Origin: Leptospira stimsonii
GTDB lineage: Bacteria > Spirochaetota > Leptospiria > Leptospirales > Leptospiraceae
Assembly (NCBI RefSeq): GCF_003545875.1
Contig: NZ_QHCS01000004.1
Location: forward strand, 1 to 64,000
DNA: 64,000 nt
Direction of reading: 5' to 3'
Positions 19,418 to 36,659 of the stretch are shown in pieces. Position numbers and translations under genes: made by a program. The stretch's first letter is position 1. Every line of letters starts with the position of its first letter. The notes below the pieces were generated by a model that searched no databases, was not told the DNA's origin, and was given only the letters and a program-made list of their open reading frames with translations.

Positions 19418-19574
19418 TGTAGGAGTTCCTACAAAACGGGGATCGTCTTTTTTTCTTGAAGATTTTTCATTTTCCGATATGGCAGATTTTGCGATTTTTT
19501 CCCGCCACCGCTCCCCTCCACCCAAGGTCAGGGTGGGGCGCTCGCGCTTTTTGGGCGGGGTCGGAGTTCCGACA
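19418..19574 (-). repeat. interspersed palindromic element, reversed copy (157 bp)
   Basis: Bounded by a perfect-arm palindrome TGTAGGAGTTCCTACA (19418-19433) and GGTCGGAGTTCCGACA (19559-19574). The GC hairpin (CTCCACCCAAGGTCAGGGTGGGG, reversed relative to copies A and B) lies near the right end. The internal sequence is otherwise much diverged from the other copies. Confidence 0.75.
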
Positions 19575-19651
19575 GGGGGCGGTTTTTTATCGGATGAGCA
19601 TTTTATTTTTTGGACTGAAATTCTTTTTTGAGTTTTATTCCAATCGAATTT

Positions 19652-20092
19652 ATGATCCGCCGTATATCAATTTTTTTCGCAAGTTCCCTTCTTCTTTTCC
19701 AAACTTCCGTATCCTTGAGAGAAAGAAATATGATTAAAAATGACTCGAAAGTGCTCTTAAAACGTTTAAGGAAAATTCCGGATCTGTTTTTGGAATCGAA
19801 GAAGTTGGCGGAAATAAAATCGAACTTAGATCCATATCCTTTTCTGGAAAATCTCGCGAAGGAATTTCGTGAAGCAAGAAAATCTTTCCAAATCGGAATT
19901 CCCTATCGGCATATCACGACTTGTTCTTCCAATGAACATCGATTCTCCGAGGTGAAATACGATGTTTTTATTTTCTTCAAAGGTAAGGAATTGAAATTTT
20001 CAATTTTAGAAAGTAGACTTCACGAAATCGAAAAACACGAAGGTTCATTTCTCAGAGAAGAAGAGAAAATTCTTAACGTATTCTTTCCCTGA
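19652..20092 (+). CDS. hypothetical exported protein
   Basis: An unrecognised 146-residue protein. From ATG 19652 it begins with a typical signal sequence (MIRRISIFFASSLLLFQTS), so this start is preferred to 19628. The mature part is basic and mixed helix/strand, containing KYDVFIFFKGKELKFSILES and ending LNVFFP. It stands alone downstream of a repeat element, with a hairpin terminator 44 bp after its stop. Coding is supported only by the signal peptide and the unbroken frame. Confidence 0.5.
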   Translation: MIRRISIFFASSLLLFQTSVSLRERNMIKNDSKVLLKRLRKIPDLFLESKKLAEIKSNLDPYPFLENLAKEFREARKSFQIGIPYRHITTCSSNEHRFSEVKYDVFIFFKGKELKFSILESRLHEIEKHEGSFLREEEKILNVFFP

Positions 20093-20135
20093 TCTCCAGG
20101 TCTTTCTCGGGTAAGGCCTGTCAATCGAGGCGATC

Positions 20136-20168
20136 GAATGTTACATTTTCTAACATTCCGATTTTTGG
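20136..20168 (+). terminator. hairpin terminator between convergent genes
   Basis: GAATGTTA-cattttc-TAACATTC is a perfect 8-bp stem (20136-20158), followed on the + strand by CGATTTTTGG. It separates the convergent genes ending at 20092 (+) and 20193 (-). Confidence 0.55.
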
Positions 20169-20192
20169 AAAAACCGTTTCTTTATTTCTACG

Positions 20193-20582
20193 TTATCTGC
20201 AATCCGGAGAGTCTACTAAAATAAAAGGCATCGTCGTCGCGATTCCATTCGCTTTGAGTTCTCTATCCTTGAGGTAGAATCCGCAAACGGAAACGGAGCT
20301 TCCCACTTGCACATTTGAAATCAAGGAAGGGGCATCCGAATCTAACGCTACGGGTTTTCCTGAAAAATAAACTACAAAACGGATCGAGTTTCCTTTATAA
20401 AGAATTTCCGAGACGGTTCCGGCGATCTGAATCGTCTTTCCAAATGCCGCCGAAGGATTGGAAACAAGTTCGTAACCGCTCACTTTCGGAGGAGGGCCGT
20501 TCTTTTTCTTTCCTGAAATAGAAAGTGGGACCAAAAAGAAAAAGGCACAAAAAAGAGTTAGGAATTTATAATATTGTTTCAT
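20193..20582 (-). CDS. small secreted protein, OB-fold-like, unknown function
   Basis: The 129-residue protein opens with a clear signal peptide (FLTLFCAFFFLVPLSISG). The mature domain reads like a short beta-barrel: YELVSNPSAAFGKTIQIAGTVSEILYKG, then alternating strands. This resembles small periplasmic OB-fold proteins with a GKxVxIxGxV pattern. There are two cysteines (in VCGF and PDCR) that could form a disulfide. It is the last gene of the fliI-fliJ-flbB run, 11 bp after flbB. Motility involvement is only suggested by position. Confidence 0.65.
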   Translation of the reverse strand: MKQYYKFLTLFCAFFFLVPLSISGKKKNGPPPKVSGYELVSNPSAAFGKTIQIAGTVSEILYKGNSIRFVVYFSGKPVALDSDAPSLISNVQVGSSVSVCGFYLKDRELKANGIATTMPFILVDSPDCR

Positions 20583-20593
20583 CGTTTTCTCCG

Positions 20594-21241
20594 TTATGGA
20601 TTTGCTTCGACTGCGTCATCCGGAATTCCAGGTGTTTTGATTCCGCCTGATCGACTGAGCCATTTGTTAGTGATCATCGCTCTTCTATCCGCTGGGAAGA
20701 GGGTCAAAAGATAGGTGGTAATGGTTGGTCTCCCGTCGTCTTCAGCGTCCTTGTCCATCTGAATAAAAACGTCTATGATATCTCCATCAGGCCAGTTTAG
20801 AAGCATTCCGACAGCGGAGTCCGGAGGCATATTCCCGACTTTATCGGCGAGCACTTTTACCAATTTCTGGCGGCTATTTTTTTCCGCTTCTGAAGATTTC
20901 ATGTCTTTCTCTTTTGTGATAAGACCTTTTCTCATCTCTTCGAGTTTTTCCATCTCCGCTTCGAGCCGCCCTTTTTCCGCGAGGAGTTCGGCCTTTCGTT
21001 TTTCAAGCTCGTCCAATTCTTCCGCAAATCTTTCTTGAGCCTTCGTAAATTCCAGCTTTTGAAGTTCGGAAGGGGACTCGTTGTCCTGATTCACGAGGCC
21101 AGGTTCCTTTCTCAAAAAGGGAAAAATATCGGAGGCGTTTATGATCTGAAAGTAATCAAAAACGAAAAAACCGATTCCTAAGAGAAAGAAGATGAGAAGC
21201 ACCAGATAGGTGGCTCTTGCTTTGTCGCTTAACGATGCCAT
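20594..21241 (-). CDS. flbB: flagellar collar protein FlbB
   Basis: FlbB is the base protein of the spirochaete periplasmic collar, which surrounds the motor and helps place stators. The 215-residue protein has one N-terminal membrane span (about residues 11-32) and a long periplasmic coiled coil (about 60-120) of the EELDELEKRKAELLAEKGRL type. Its MotE-like C-terminal domain contains LADKVGNMPPDSAVGMLL. The position after fliI and fliJ matches the Borrelia and Treponema operons. It starts one base after the stop of the small upstream gene. Confidence 0.88.
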   Translation of the reverse strand: MASLSDKARATYLVLLIFFLLGIGFFVFDYFQIINASDIFPFLRKEPGLVNQDNESPSELQKLEFTKAQERFAEELDELEKRKAELLAEKGRLEAEMEKLEEMRKGLITKEKDMKSSEAEKNSRQKLVKVLADKVGNMPPDSAVGMLLNWPDGDIIDVFIQMDKDAEDDGRPTITTYLLTLFPADRRAMITNKWLSRSGGIKTPGIPDDAVEANP

Positions 21242-21242
21242 A

Positions 21243-21527
21243 TTAAACCTTTAGGTCGATCCGATTCCTGCTGATTTTATTTTCCAATTCTTCCGCCTTC
21301 ATTTGAAAATCGGTGATTTTCTTCTGAAGGCTAAGCATAGAATCCGGAGGTACGGAAGAATTTCCGGAGGTCGCATTCAAGATCTTTTGAAAGATCGATT
21401 CACTTTTTGAATCGCTCGTAGAGTTTTTTAAGCTCTGAGAGCCCTGCGTCGTCGTTTGCGCCTTCTGCGTTTGTTCCCGTATCGAATGTAAAGATTCTCG
21501 GAGGCGATTCAGATTGAGTGGATTCAC
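21243..21527 (-). CDS. small motility-operon protein overlapping fliJ
   Basis: A 94-residue frame starts at GTG 21527, inside the 3' end of fliJ, and shares 128 bases with it in another frame. GGAGAG six bases upstream (21534-21539 on this strand) is one of the better ribosome binding sites in this cluster. The first 60 residues are Ser/Thr/Gln-rich and probably disordered; residues about 63-90 form a helix (LSLQKKITDFQMKAEELENKI). It ends one base before flbB. I do not recognise the family. Confidence 0.65.
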   Translation of the reverse strand: MNPLNLNRLRESLHSIREQTQKAQTTTQGSQSLKNSTSDSKSESIFQKILNATSGNSSVPPDSMLSLQKKITDFQMKAEELENKISRNRIDLKV

Positions 21528-21972
21528 GGATTTCTCTCCATTGGATGGATTTTAGCTGATTATAATGTTCTTCGAGTTCGAATTTCTCTTTTTTAAAATA
21601 GAGTTTTCGATATTGTTTATATTGATTGTCTTTTAAGATTTCTAATATCTTTCGATCCTTCTGCGCGAGGATCAATTCGGATCTTTTCGAATCGAGTTCC
21701 GGCTTTTTCTTATCGATATCCGATTCTAAATTTTCGTTTTGGGTAATAAGAGAGCGGATATAACCTTGGTGCAGTTGGTAGTCTCTCAGAGAGGCTCCGT
21801 GGAGAGAATAGGATTCTCCCGCGAGAAAGTCGATCTGCTTTTCGTTCTCCAGGATCTCGTTTCGGATCTGGTTGATTTCGCCTGCGACGAGGGAAAACGC
21901 TTTGAGTTTTTCGTCTTCCTTCTTCTTTCTAAGATTGAGAACGGGTTCCAGGCTGAATTCAAAACGTTTCAA
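21400..21972 (-). CDS. fliJ: flagellar export chaperone FliJ
   Basis: FliJ is the coiled-coil stalk of the FliH-FliI export ATPase. The 190-residue protein begins FEFSLEPVLNLRKKKEDEK, the family pattern, and continues as a nearly unbroken coiled coil to about residue 145. It starts at TTG 21972, four bases after the fliI stop, with GAGGAA upstream. Usual FliJ length is near 147, so the last 40 residues are extra. That tail is exactly the part overlapping the next small gene in another frame. Confidence 0.88.
   Translation of the reverse strand: MKRFEFSLEPVLNLRKKKEDEKLKAFSLVAGEINQIRNEILENEKQIDFLAGESYSLHGASLRDYQLHQGYIRSLITQNENLESDIDKKKPELDSKRSELILAQKDRKILEILKDNQYKQYRKLYFKKEKFELEEHYNQLKSIQWREIRESTQSESPPRIFTFDTGTNAEGANDDAGLSELKKLYERFKK
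21534..21539 (-). promoter_or_regulatory. ribosome binding site for the gene overlapping fliJ
   Basis: GGAGAG on the minus strand, six bases before GTG 21527. It lies within the fliJ coding sequence and decides the start of the small overlapping gene. Confidence 0.5.
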
Positions 21973-21976
21973 GGGA

Positions 21977-23341
21977 TTAGAATTCCTCGTCTTCTTGTTC
22001 TTCTTCTAAAATATCTTTTAGGCCTTTGACTGCTTGCGAGAAAGTGCTTCTCTCCTGGATCTTTTGTTTCAGATAACGATCGATCTTATCCTTCTTTCGA
22101 ATCGCCATATCGACTCTTGGATCGGAGCCGGAAACATAGGCGTTCAGGCGGATCAATTCTTCAGCGGAATTATAGACGCTGATAAGTTCTCGAATCATTC
22201 CCGCTCTTAGGTTTTGATCTTCCGGTGCGATTCTTGCCATGACGCGCGAGAGTGAAGCCGGGATATCGACTGCAGGATAATGATTTCTTTCCGCGAGCTT
22301 TCGGCTGAGGATAATATGTCCGTCGATATATCCTCGAACAGCGTCCGCAACTGGATCTTCCATTTCATCTGCTTCGGTTAAGACAGTGTAAAAACCGGTG
22401 ATGGTTCCGCCGGATTTGGAAGTTCCGGAGCGTTCCACGAGCTTGGCGAGTTTAGAAAAGACGGAGGAGCTAAAACCTCTCGTGATCGGGGGTTCATGAT
22501 TCGAAGCGGAAATTTCACGGTTGGCTTGCGCGAATCTTGTCAAGGAATCCATCATGAGGTTTACGTGTTTCCCTTGGTCTCGAAAGTATTCCGCGATAGC
22601 GGTGGCAAGGAGGGCGCAGTTGACTTGTTCCATCTTGGGAGAATCGGAAGTTGCCGCGAGGACGACGGATTTTTGGAGTCCTTCTTTTCCTAAATCTAAT
22701 TCTATGAATTCGTTTACTTCTCGTCCGCGCTCTCCGACGAGGGCGATTACGTTTACGTCCGCATCGGTATAGCGCGCGATCATTCCTAAGAGGCTGGATT
22801 TTCCGACGCCGGAGCCAGAGAAGATTCCGACACGTTGTCCTCTTCCGATCGTGAGAAGCCCATCAATGGACCGTACTCCGGTCATGAGAATATCACGAAT
22901 GATCGGTCTGTCTAGGGGATTCGGAACTTCTGCGTCCGGAGGACGTTCTTCCTTAGTGATAATATGACCTTTTTTATCGATCGGCCTTCCTACACCGTTG
23001 AGAACCCGACCCAGGAGTTCTTTCCCGACGGGAATGGAGAGTTTGCGTCCTGAGGAAAAGACAAAGGCTTCTGGATAGATTCCTTCCACGGGGCCGAGGG
23101 GCATCAAAGTATAGACGTGTCCCTCAAACCCGACGATCTCGCACTGGAGATATCCTTCCTTTCCGCTCTTTTGGACATCCATGAGTTCGCCGATTTTAGA
23201 ATCCGGAGGACCTTCCGAATAGATGACGTTTCCAGAAACACGAATCACCTTGCCGGATTTCCGGATCGTTTCCGTCCGATCCATGATCAGGAAATATTTG
23301 GACATGACGTCTATTTTCTCGTGAAATTTCTTTTCAATCAT
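21977..23341 (-). CDS. fliI: flagellum-specific ATPase FliI
   Basis: FliI energises loading of flagellar export substrates. The 454-residue protein has the F1-like core: Walker A SGSGVGKSS at residues 175-183, GERGREVNEFIE, Walker B VNLMMDSLTRFAQA, and the SLSRVMARIAP block near the C-terminus. The first ATG is used; two later in-frame ATGs (23305, 23284) cannot be excluded, and none has a good ribosome binding site. It is separated from fliH by 850 bp holding a terminator and two repeat elements, so it probably has its own promoter. Confidence 0.95.
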   Translation of the reverse strand: MIEKKFHEKIDVMSKYFLIMDRTETIRKSGKVIRVSGNVIYSEGPPDSKIGELMDVQKSGKEGYLQCEIVGFEGHVYTLMPLGPVEGIYPEAFVFSSGRKLSIPVGKELLGRVLNGVGRPIDKKGHIITKEERPPDAEVPNPLDRPIIRDILMTGVRSIDGLLTIGRGQRVGIFSGSGVGKSSLLGMIARYTDADVNVIALVGERGREVNEFIELDLGKEGLQKSVVLAATSDSPKMEQVNCALLATAIAEYFRDQGKHVNLMMDSLTRFAQANREISASNHEPPITRGFSSSVFSKLAKLVERSGTSKSGGTITGFYTVLTEADEMEDPVADAVRGYIDGHIILSRKLAERNHYPAVDIPASLSRVMARIAPEDQNLRAGMIRELISVYNSAEELIRLNAYVSGSDPRVDMAIRKKDKIDRYLKQKIQERSTFSQAVKGLKDILEEEQEDEEF

Positions 23342-23478
23342 AGGAGGTCTTCGGATTTATCTCTTGGTATCCAGAATTTGTCGGAAAGTCAAGTATCTAT
23401 GCGAAAATAAAAGAATTATGTCTCTAATGAAGAGGAGAGAACGAGCAGGATAGAAGAACCTCTCCTGAGAAAGGCCTT

Positions 23479-23638
23479 TGTCGTACATACGACGGTCCCC
23501 TGTGAAATCGGATCGCCCCTCCCTGATTGGGTGGTGGAGGTGGGCTGGCGGGAAAAAAACGAACGAGTTTTCCTTAGCACAAAAAGCGAGTTTCGTAAAT
23601 TTAAATCTTTGAATTTTACCTTTGTCGGAACTCCGACG
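23479..23638 (+). repeat. interspersed palindromic element, degenerate forward copy (160 bp)
   Basis: Bounded by TGTCGTACATACGACG (23479-23494) and TGTCGGAACTCCGACG (23623-23638), with the GC hairpin region CGCCCCTCCCTGATTGGGTGG at the same distance from the left end as in the other copies. The inner sequence has diverged. Confidence 0.75.
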
Positions 23639-23740
23639 AAGATTCGAATTCAACCTTTCTTTTTGAATTCTCTTTTGGAAAATCCTTTTTCCGAAATCTC
23701 GGTTTCCTTCGCCCGTAAGTTTTCGCATTGGATCTACGTT

Positions 23741-23903
23741 TGTAGGAGTTCCAACAAGAGGAAGGTGAGTAAAAAAACTTTGTAAAAATAAGAATTCTGT
23801 GATAGAGAAAAATTTCGGATTTTTCCCCGCCCCCTCACCCCTCCACCCAGGTTTAGGGTGGGGCGCCGACTTTCTCACAGAAGAGTTGTCGTAGCCCCGA
23901 CAA
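23741..23903 (-). repeat. interspersed palindromic element, reversed copy (163 bp)
   Basis: Bounded by TGTAGGAGTTCCAACA (23741-23756) and TGTCGTAGCCCCGACA (23888-23903). The GC hairpin (CTCCACCCAGGTTTAGGGTGGGG) lies near the right end, so orientation is opposite to the neighbour at 23479. Confidence 0.78.
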
Positions 23904-24059
23904 TCGGAAGAGGCAAGACGAAAGGGAACGGTTCTCCCTTCTTCGAGACGAGAGATTCTTCGCAAAACGTGGGATCTCACACTCGTTTCTAAGTTATAAA
24001 AAGTTTTCCTAAACAGGAACGGTTCAAAAATTTCACTCCTGAACCATGTGGGAACTCCC

Positions 24060-24096
24060 AAAAAAAGAAAAGATCTCCCGGAAAACCCGGGAGATC
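24060..24096 (-). terminator. strong rho-independent terminator after fliH
   Basis: On the minus strand GATCTCCCGG-gtttt-CCGGGAGATC (24072-24096) is a perfect 10-bp stem, followed at once by TTTTCTTTTTTT. It lies 96 bp after the fliH stop and should end the fliF-fliG-fliH transcript. Confidence 0.88.
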
Positions 24097-24191
24097 GATA
24101 AGAAGGGAGAAGAATGTCTTGGTTAAAAACAAATTCAGAAAAAGGAGACAGAGAAACGACCGCGAAATTTTCCCCAATAAAAAGTCCCTTT

Positions 24192-25115
<924 letters not shown>

Positions 25116-25118
25116 CGT

Positions 25119-27787
<2,669 letters not shown>

Positions 27788-27851
27788 AGCGAATCTCCAC
27801 CGAATTTACAATACGGGACATAATCAAATATCGGAAAGAAAGTACAATCCC

Positions 27852-27872
27852 TTTTCTAAATTTTTTAGAAAA
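27852..27872. promoter_or_regulatory. AT-rich palindrome upstream of fliF
   Basis: TTTTCTAAA-ttt-TTTAGAAAA has 9-bp perfect arms and lies 65-85 bp before the fliF ATG. It may be an operator or leader hairpin. Confidence 0.4.
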
Positions 27873-28112
27873 TTTTAGATTGGTACACAAATGTTAAGCG
27901 CAATGAAGTGCGAGCATTCGTAATTTTGAATGTGTTTGTAAACGTAACGCTCATGTACTCAATCTTTGTGTAGTGAAAAGGATTCCGAAAAACCTACTTG
28001 GCGTTTAGAATTGAATCTAAGGCGGACCAAAGGCGAATACGGAATTCTTCATTCTTTTGCTCGGGCGAATTTTTCTCCGCCTTTCGCGGAAAAAAACCGC
28101 GCTCTCAGCTTC

Positions 28113-28172
28113 AGTCAAGAAATTGGGTCTCCCAGAAGAATATTATAATGTACGAATTTCAATTTCTTGACT
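28113..28172. repeat. perfect 13-bp inverted repeat
   Basis: AGTCAAGAAATTG (28113-28125) and CAATTTCTTGACT (28160-28172) are exact inverses separated by 34 bases. No gene is seen inside. Confidence 0.7.
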
Positions 28173-28675
28173 CCGCATCGATCGCTTTCGCGGTCATCAA
28201 TCCGGCAATTATTCTAAAAATTTTGCAAACCTTCGTAGTCTCCAAAGAAAACGTCTTCGGTTTTTGATTTAAGATTTGAGTCCTTCCGATTCCATTTCTT
28301 AACAGGTGGAAAAAAGTCGAAGATAAGTCATAAGCCAAAGAATCCCGATTGAAGTCGAATGCGGCGTGCAACCCGAATTTTTCCTCCATCCCGCCTTTCT
28401 ACGACACAATCCGAATCATTCACTTTTTCATTCCTCATTGTGACGAAAGTTAACGTTTGCAGTCTTCGATTCTGCGAAGGACGGTTCGCAAATTACGGAG
28501 AATCACCTTTGTCTCAATCGTTCATTTTCCGAAGGAAAAGGAGAGTGGAATTTCTAGCCTACTTCACAGGACGCAAAAAAGTCGACCGTGCTTATTCTAG
28601 GATAACGATGTAGAACGGATGTTTCTAAGAAATTAGGTTTGGAGCACAAGGATAGAAGAAGAGGAGTTCGTATTC

Positions 28676-28705
28676 TCTCGATCGTCATTTCTAAAACGAT
28701 CGAGA
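28676..28705. terminator. hairpin downstream of the six-gene minus-strand operon
   Basis: TCTCGATCGT and ACGATCGAGA form a perfect 10-bp stem with a 10-base loop, 27 bp after the M23 peptidase stop. No T-tract follows on the minus strand, so termination is likely but not canonical. Confidence 0.5.
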
Positions 28706-28732
28706 AGAGTGGAATTTTTGATTCCCTTCTCT

Positions 28733-29864
<1,132 letters not shown>

Positions 29865-29872
<8 letters not shown>

Positions 29873-30863
29873 GAAACGGTTTTCCGACTTGACCTTTTAG
29901 GTGTTTGATCTTTTCCACTTCCCAAGAATCCAAAAATTCGGCGCTTCTTTGTGTCAGATCCGGTCGGAGTGCGATCGGGTTTCCGTCCTTATCCGAGTAG
30001 AGGGCTCGTCTTCCGAAGAATCTTCCGTTCACTTCTTCGTTCCAAGGTTTTTTATCTCCATTCCCTCTCATTTTCCAAGCGAGAAGAGCGTTTTCGCAAA
30101 CCGCTTTTAATTCTTCGGGGTTCGCCGAGATTCCGTGATCGGGTCCGTCCAAATTTTTATCGAGTGTAAAGTGTTTTTCGATCATAGTTGCTCCGAGGGA
30201 AACGGCGCTGGTCGCCGCGACACTTCCTGTAGTGTGATCCGAAAATCCGATCGGAAACGGATAAAGAGTCAGGAATGTTTCTATGATTCTTAAGTTCGCT
30301 TTTTCAGGCGGAGTCGGGTAGAGGGATACGCAGTGTAAAAGACAAAGTTTCGTTGTCCCTTCCTCTTCCAAAAAAGAAACGGCTCTGTTGACCTCGAAAA
30401 AATCGGCCGCGCCGGAAGATAGGATTACCGGAAGTTTCGTTCTTGCCGTCTCTTCTAGGAGAGTTTTATTCGTCACGTCTCCGCTTGCGATCTTGATCGC
30501 AGGAACCTTTAAAGCCTCGAGGAGTCGCAAGGAACTCACACAAAGGGGTGTGGAAAAAAAGATAAGCCCCTCGTCCTCGGCGGCTTTCTGGAATTTTCTA
30601 TGCATCGATTCCGAAAGTTCATATTTTTTGAATATATCGACTAAGATCTTAGAGTCAGGATTGTTTACGTCTATGAATTCTTCCGTTACGTAGGATTGGA
30701 ACTTTACCGCTTGAACTCCCGCTTTTTTCGCCGCGGAAATCGTTTTTTTGCCGATCTCTTCATCGTTGTTGTGATTGAGTCCGATTTCGGCGACGATTAC
30801 CGGAGGATGTTCGTTTCCGACGTTCACGTTATTTGCGATTGAGAATTCTTTTTGAAAGTTCAT
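29865..30863 (-). CDS. neuB: NeuB-family nonulosonic acid synthase
   Basis: This enzyme family condenses phosphoenolpyruvate with a hexosamine-derived sugar to give sialic, legionaminic or pseudaminic acid. The 332-residue protein shows the TIM-barrel motifs VAEIGLNHNND, VKFQSY, FFSTPLC, KIASGD, LLHCVSLYPTPPEKANLR, GFSDHTTG and GATMIEKHFTLD. The DGPDH segment follows. The C-terminal antifreeze-like (SAF) domain seems shortened. Substrate choice cannot be read from sequence. No other nonulosonic acid genes lie nearby; the neighbours are an LtaS-like enzyme and an M23 peptidase. Confidence 0.9.
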
Positions 30864-30878
30864 GGTTTACTTCGTTTT

Positions 30879-32834
<1,956 letters not shown>

Positions 32835-32842
32835 CGATTCGA

Positions 32843-34946
<2,104 letters not shown>

Positions 34947-34960
<14 letters not shown>

Positions 34961-35201
34961 CTTTGACCTCTCCTATTCGGATCAATTCCGCTTCTCCTTC
35001 TCGAATTGCGATCTCCACTTGGCCGGCACGAAGGATGATTTTTTTTTGCGATTGGTATCTTTCTAAAACGAGAACCTTGATTCCCGGTAGAAGGCCGATA
35101 TCCAGTATGTTTCGAAAAAGGTCTTCTTTTCCCGGCTCTTGAATCAAAGAAACGATGGAGGCTTCTTGCCCTTTTTTTAATTTGTTTAACAAAACGGTCA
35201 T
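34947..35201 (-). CDS. feoA: ferrous iron transport accessory protein FeoA
   Basis: The 84-residue SH3-like FeoA protein contains the family pattern around LDIGLLPGIKVLVLER, followed by VEIAIREGEAELIRI. It is thought to act on FeoB from the cytoplasm. It overlaps feoB at its 3' end and the ubiB-like gene at its start (ATGA), so all three should be translated from one mRNA. No clear Fur site was identified upstream of the operon. Confidence 0.92.
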
Positions 35202-36499
35202 ATGAGGAATTTTTCTCTATCTCGGATGAGGTCGATGTCCGGAGCCATCGTCTTGACGTAACGATCGAAGTAAAGAATCTGCTTGATCAAAAGCCCGAAT
35301 TCTTTCGGAATCTTGAGTCCGTTTCTAAGGGAAATTTCTCGGAACTCGAAAAGGATCGCGTTCAACTTCTTATCGTCGAGAGATTCCAGATCTCCCATCT
35401 GGAGTTTCATTACCATGTCGGTCATACGAGAGAAAACCGCTTCCAAATCTTTCGAAATTTTTTTTTCGTCCACGCCTTTCGCGGTAGAATCCATCTGAAT
35501 CAGACCTTTTGCGATCTTTTCCGTTCGATTGAGACTTAAGCCTTCTAAGAAGATCATCAGACCTTCCCAGACCCGAGGTGAAATTCTTCCCACGATTCCG
35601 AAGTCTATAAAACCTACGGTTCCGTCCCGAAGAATCATTAGATTTCCTGCATGTACATCCGCGTGAAAAAAACCGTTCCTTGCGAGAGTCGAAAACCAGA
35701 TCTCAAGGGCTTCGGTGAGAGTTTTTTGCGGATCGGATGAATATCTTCGAATCGATTCTTCATCCGTGATCGGAGCTCCGTAAAAACGTTCCATGGTAAG
35801 AATTTTTTTTGTGGAAAGTTCTCTGTAAACTTTCGGAACCCTCGCTCTGGTTTCTCCCATCGCAAGAAGTTCTCTTTCGAATTCTTCTATGTTGTCTGCT
35901 TCCTTGTAAAAATCAATTTCTTCTAATATAGAACTCTGGAACTGTTCGACCATATCCGAGATTCCGGATTTGCTCAAACCCGGTGCGAATCTTTCAAAAA
36001 GAACGGAAGCGAAGTAGATCAGATTCAAATCGGCTGATAATGTAGATTCTATATCCGGTCTTTGTACTTTGATGACCACGTCGAGTCCGTCCTTTGTGAC
36101 CGCGGCGTGAACCTGCGCGATCGAAGCCGAGGCGATCGGGATCGGTTCGACGCTGTAAAAATGATCCGTGAGTTGACCTCCGAGTTCTTTTCGGATGATT
36201 TTTTCGACCGTGGAATAAGGAAGGGGTCGGATTCCATCCAGACATTTCTGCATTTCGGTCACGAACTCTTCCGGGAACAAAGACGGAGCCGAAGCGATGA
36301 ATTGACCTAACTTGATGTAAGTCGCCCCGAGGTCTTCGAAGGCTTCTCTAAGTCGGATCGGAAAGGTTTCTAAAGAACCTCCACCCAAGGCGAGATCCTT
36401 TAAGAGAAGGAGCGTTTTTGTAGAGAATACAAAACCGCTGTTTAAGATACGGGAGGCACCGCCAATGCCCATTTTCAGGGAATCAAAAAATCCGGCCAT
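35198..36499 (-). CDS. UbiB/AarF (ABC1) family atypical kinase
   Basis: The roughly 433-residue protein belongs to the ABC1/UbiB family linked to quinone biosynthesis and lipid handling. Signature motifs are YIKLGQFIASAPSLFP (KxGQ), ASIAQVHAA, VIKVQRPDI, HADVHAGNLM and FIDFGIVG. Usual UbiB proteins have C-terminal membrane helices; I do not see a clear pair here. ATG 36499 is chosen. A TTG at 36535 would add 12 residues but has no better ribosome binding site. It is the first gene of a compact run with feoAB, the LtaS-like enzyme, neuB and the M23 gene. Confidence 0.88.
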   Translation of the reverse strand: MAGFFDSLKMGIGGASRILNSGFVFSTKTLLLLKDLALGGGSLETFPIRLREAFEDLGATYIKLGQFIASAPSLFPEEFVTEMQKCLDGIRPLPYSTVEKIIRKELGGQLTDHFYSVEPIPIASASIAQVHAAVTKDGLDVVIKVQRPDIESTLSADLNLIYFASVLFERFAPGLSKSGISDMVEQFQSSILEEIDFYKEADNIEEFERELLAMGETRARVPKVYRELSTKKILTMERFYGAPITDEESIRRYSSDPQKTLTEALEIWFSTLARNGFFHADVHAGNLMILRDGTVGFIDFGIVGRISPRVWEGLMIFLEGLSLNRTEKIAKGLIQMDSTAKGVDEKKISKDLEAVFSRMTDMVMKLQMGDLESLDDKKLNAILFEFREISLRNGLKIPKEFGLLIKQILYFDRYVKTMAPDIDLIRDREKFLI

Positions 36500-36659
36500 A
36501 ATCACAAAGGTTTTGAACTTCCTTTCAAAAGACAACTACAGAAAGGAGGCCCAAAAAATGAGCGTTTGTTTGCGAGAGGAAATCGCTTTTTTGTTTACGA
36601 ACCAAGCCAAATTCTGATTATGGCTACATAAAATACACCTCCGCGGGCGTATCTTCTCT

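Larger units (their letters stand above)
23342..24191. other. 850-bp repeat-filled gap between fliH and fliI
   Basis: No credible gene. It holds a terminator just after fliH, a solo boundary motif (24047-24062), and two interspersed elements in opposite orientation (23479-23638 and 23741-23903). A long minus-strand open frame across it runs into fliH in another frame and has no family features. Confidence 0.8.
27788..28732. other. 945-bp intergenic region between fliF and the M23 peptidase gene
   Basis: No credible gene found. It contains an AT-rich palindrome close to fliF (27852-27872), a perfect 13-bp inverted repeat (28113-28172) and a hairpin just downstream of the M23 gene (28676-28705). 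Short open frames lack recognisable features and overlap each other. Confidence 0.7.

Noticed and set aside
27966..28613. Several 60-90 codon open frames in the fliF upstream gap
   Set aside because: They overlap each other on both strands and show no motif, signal peptide or ribosome binding site.
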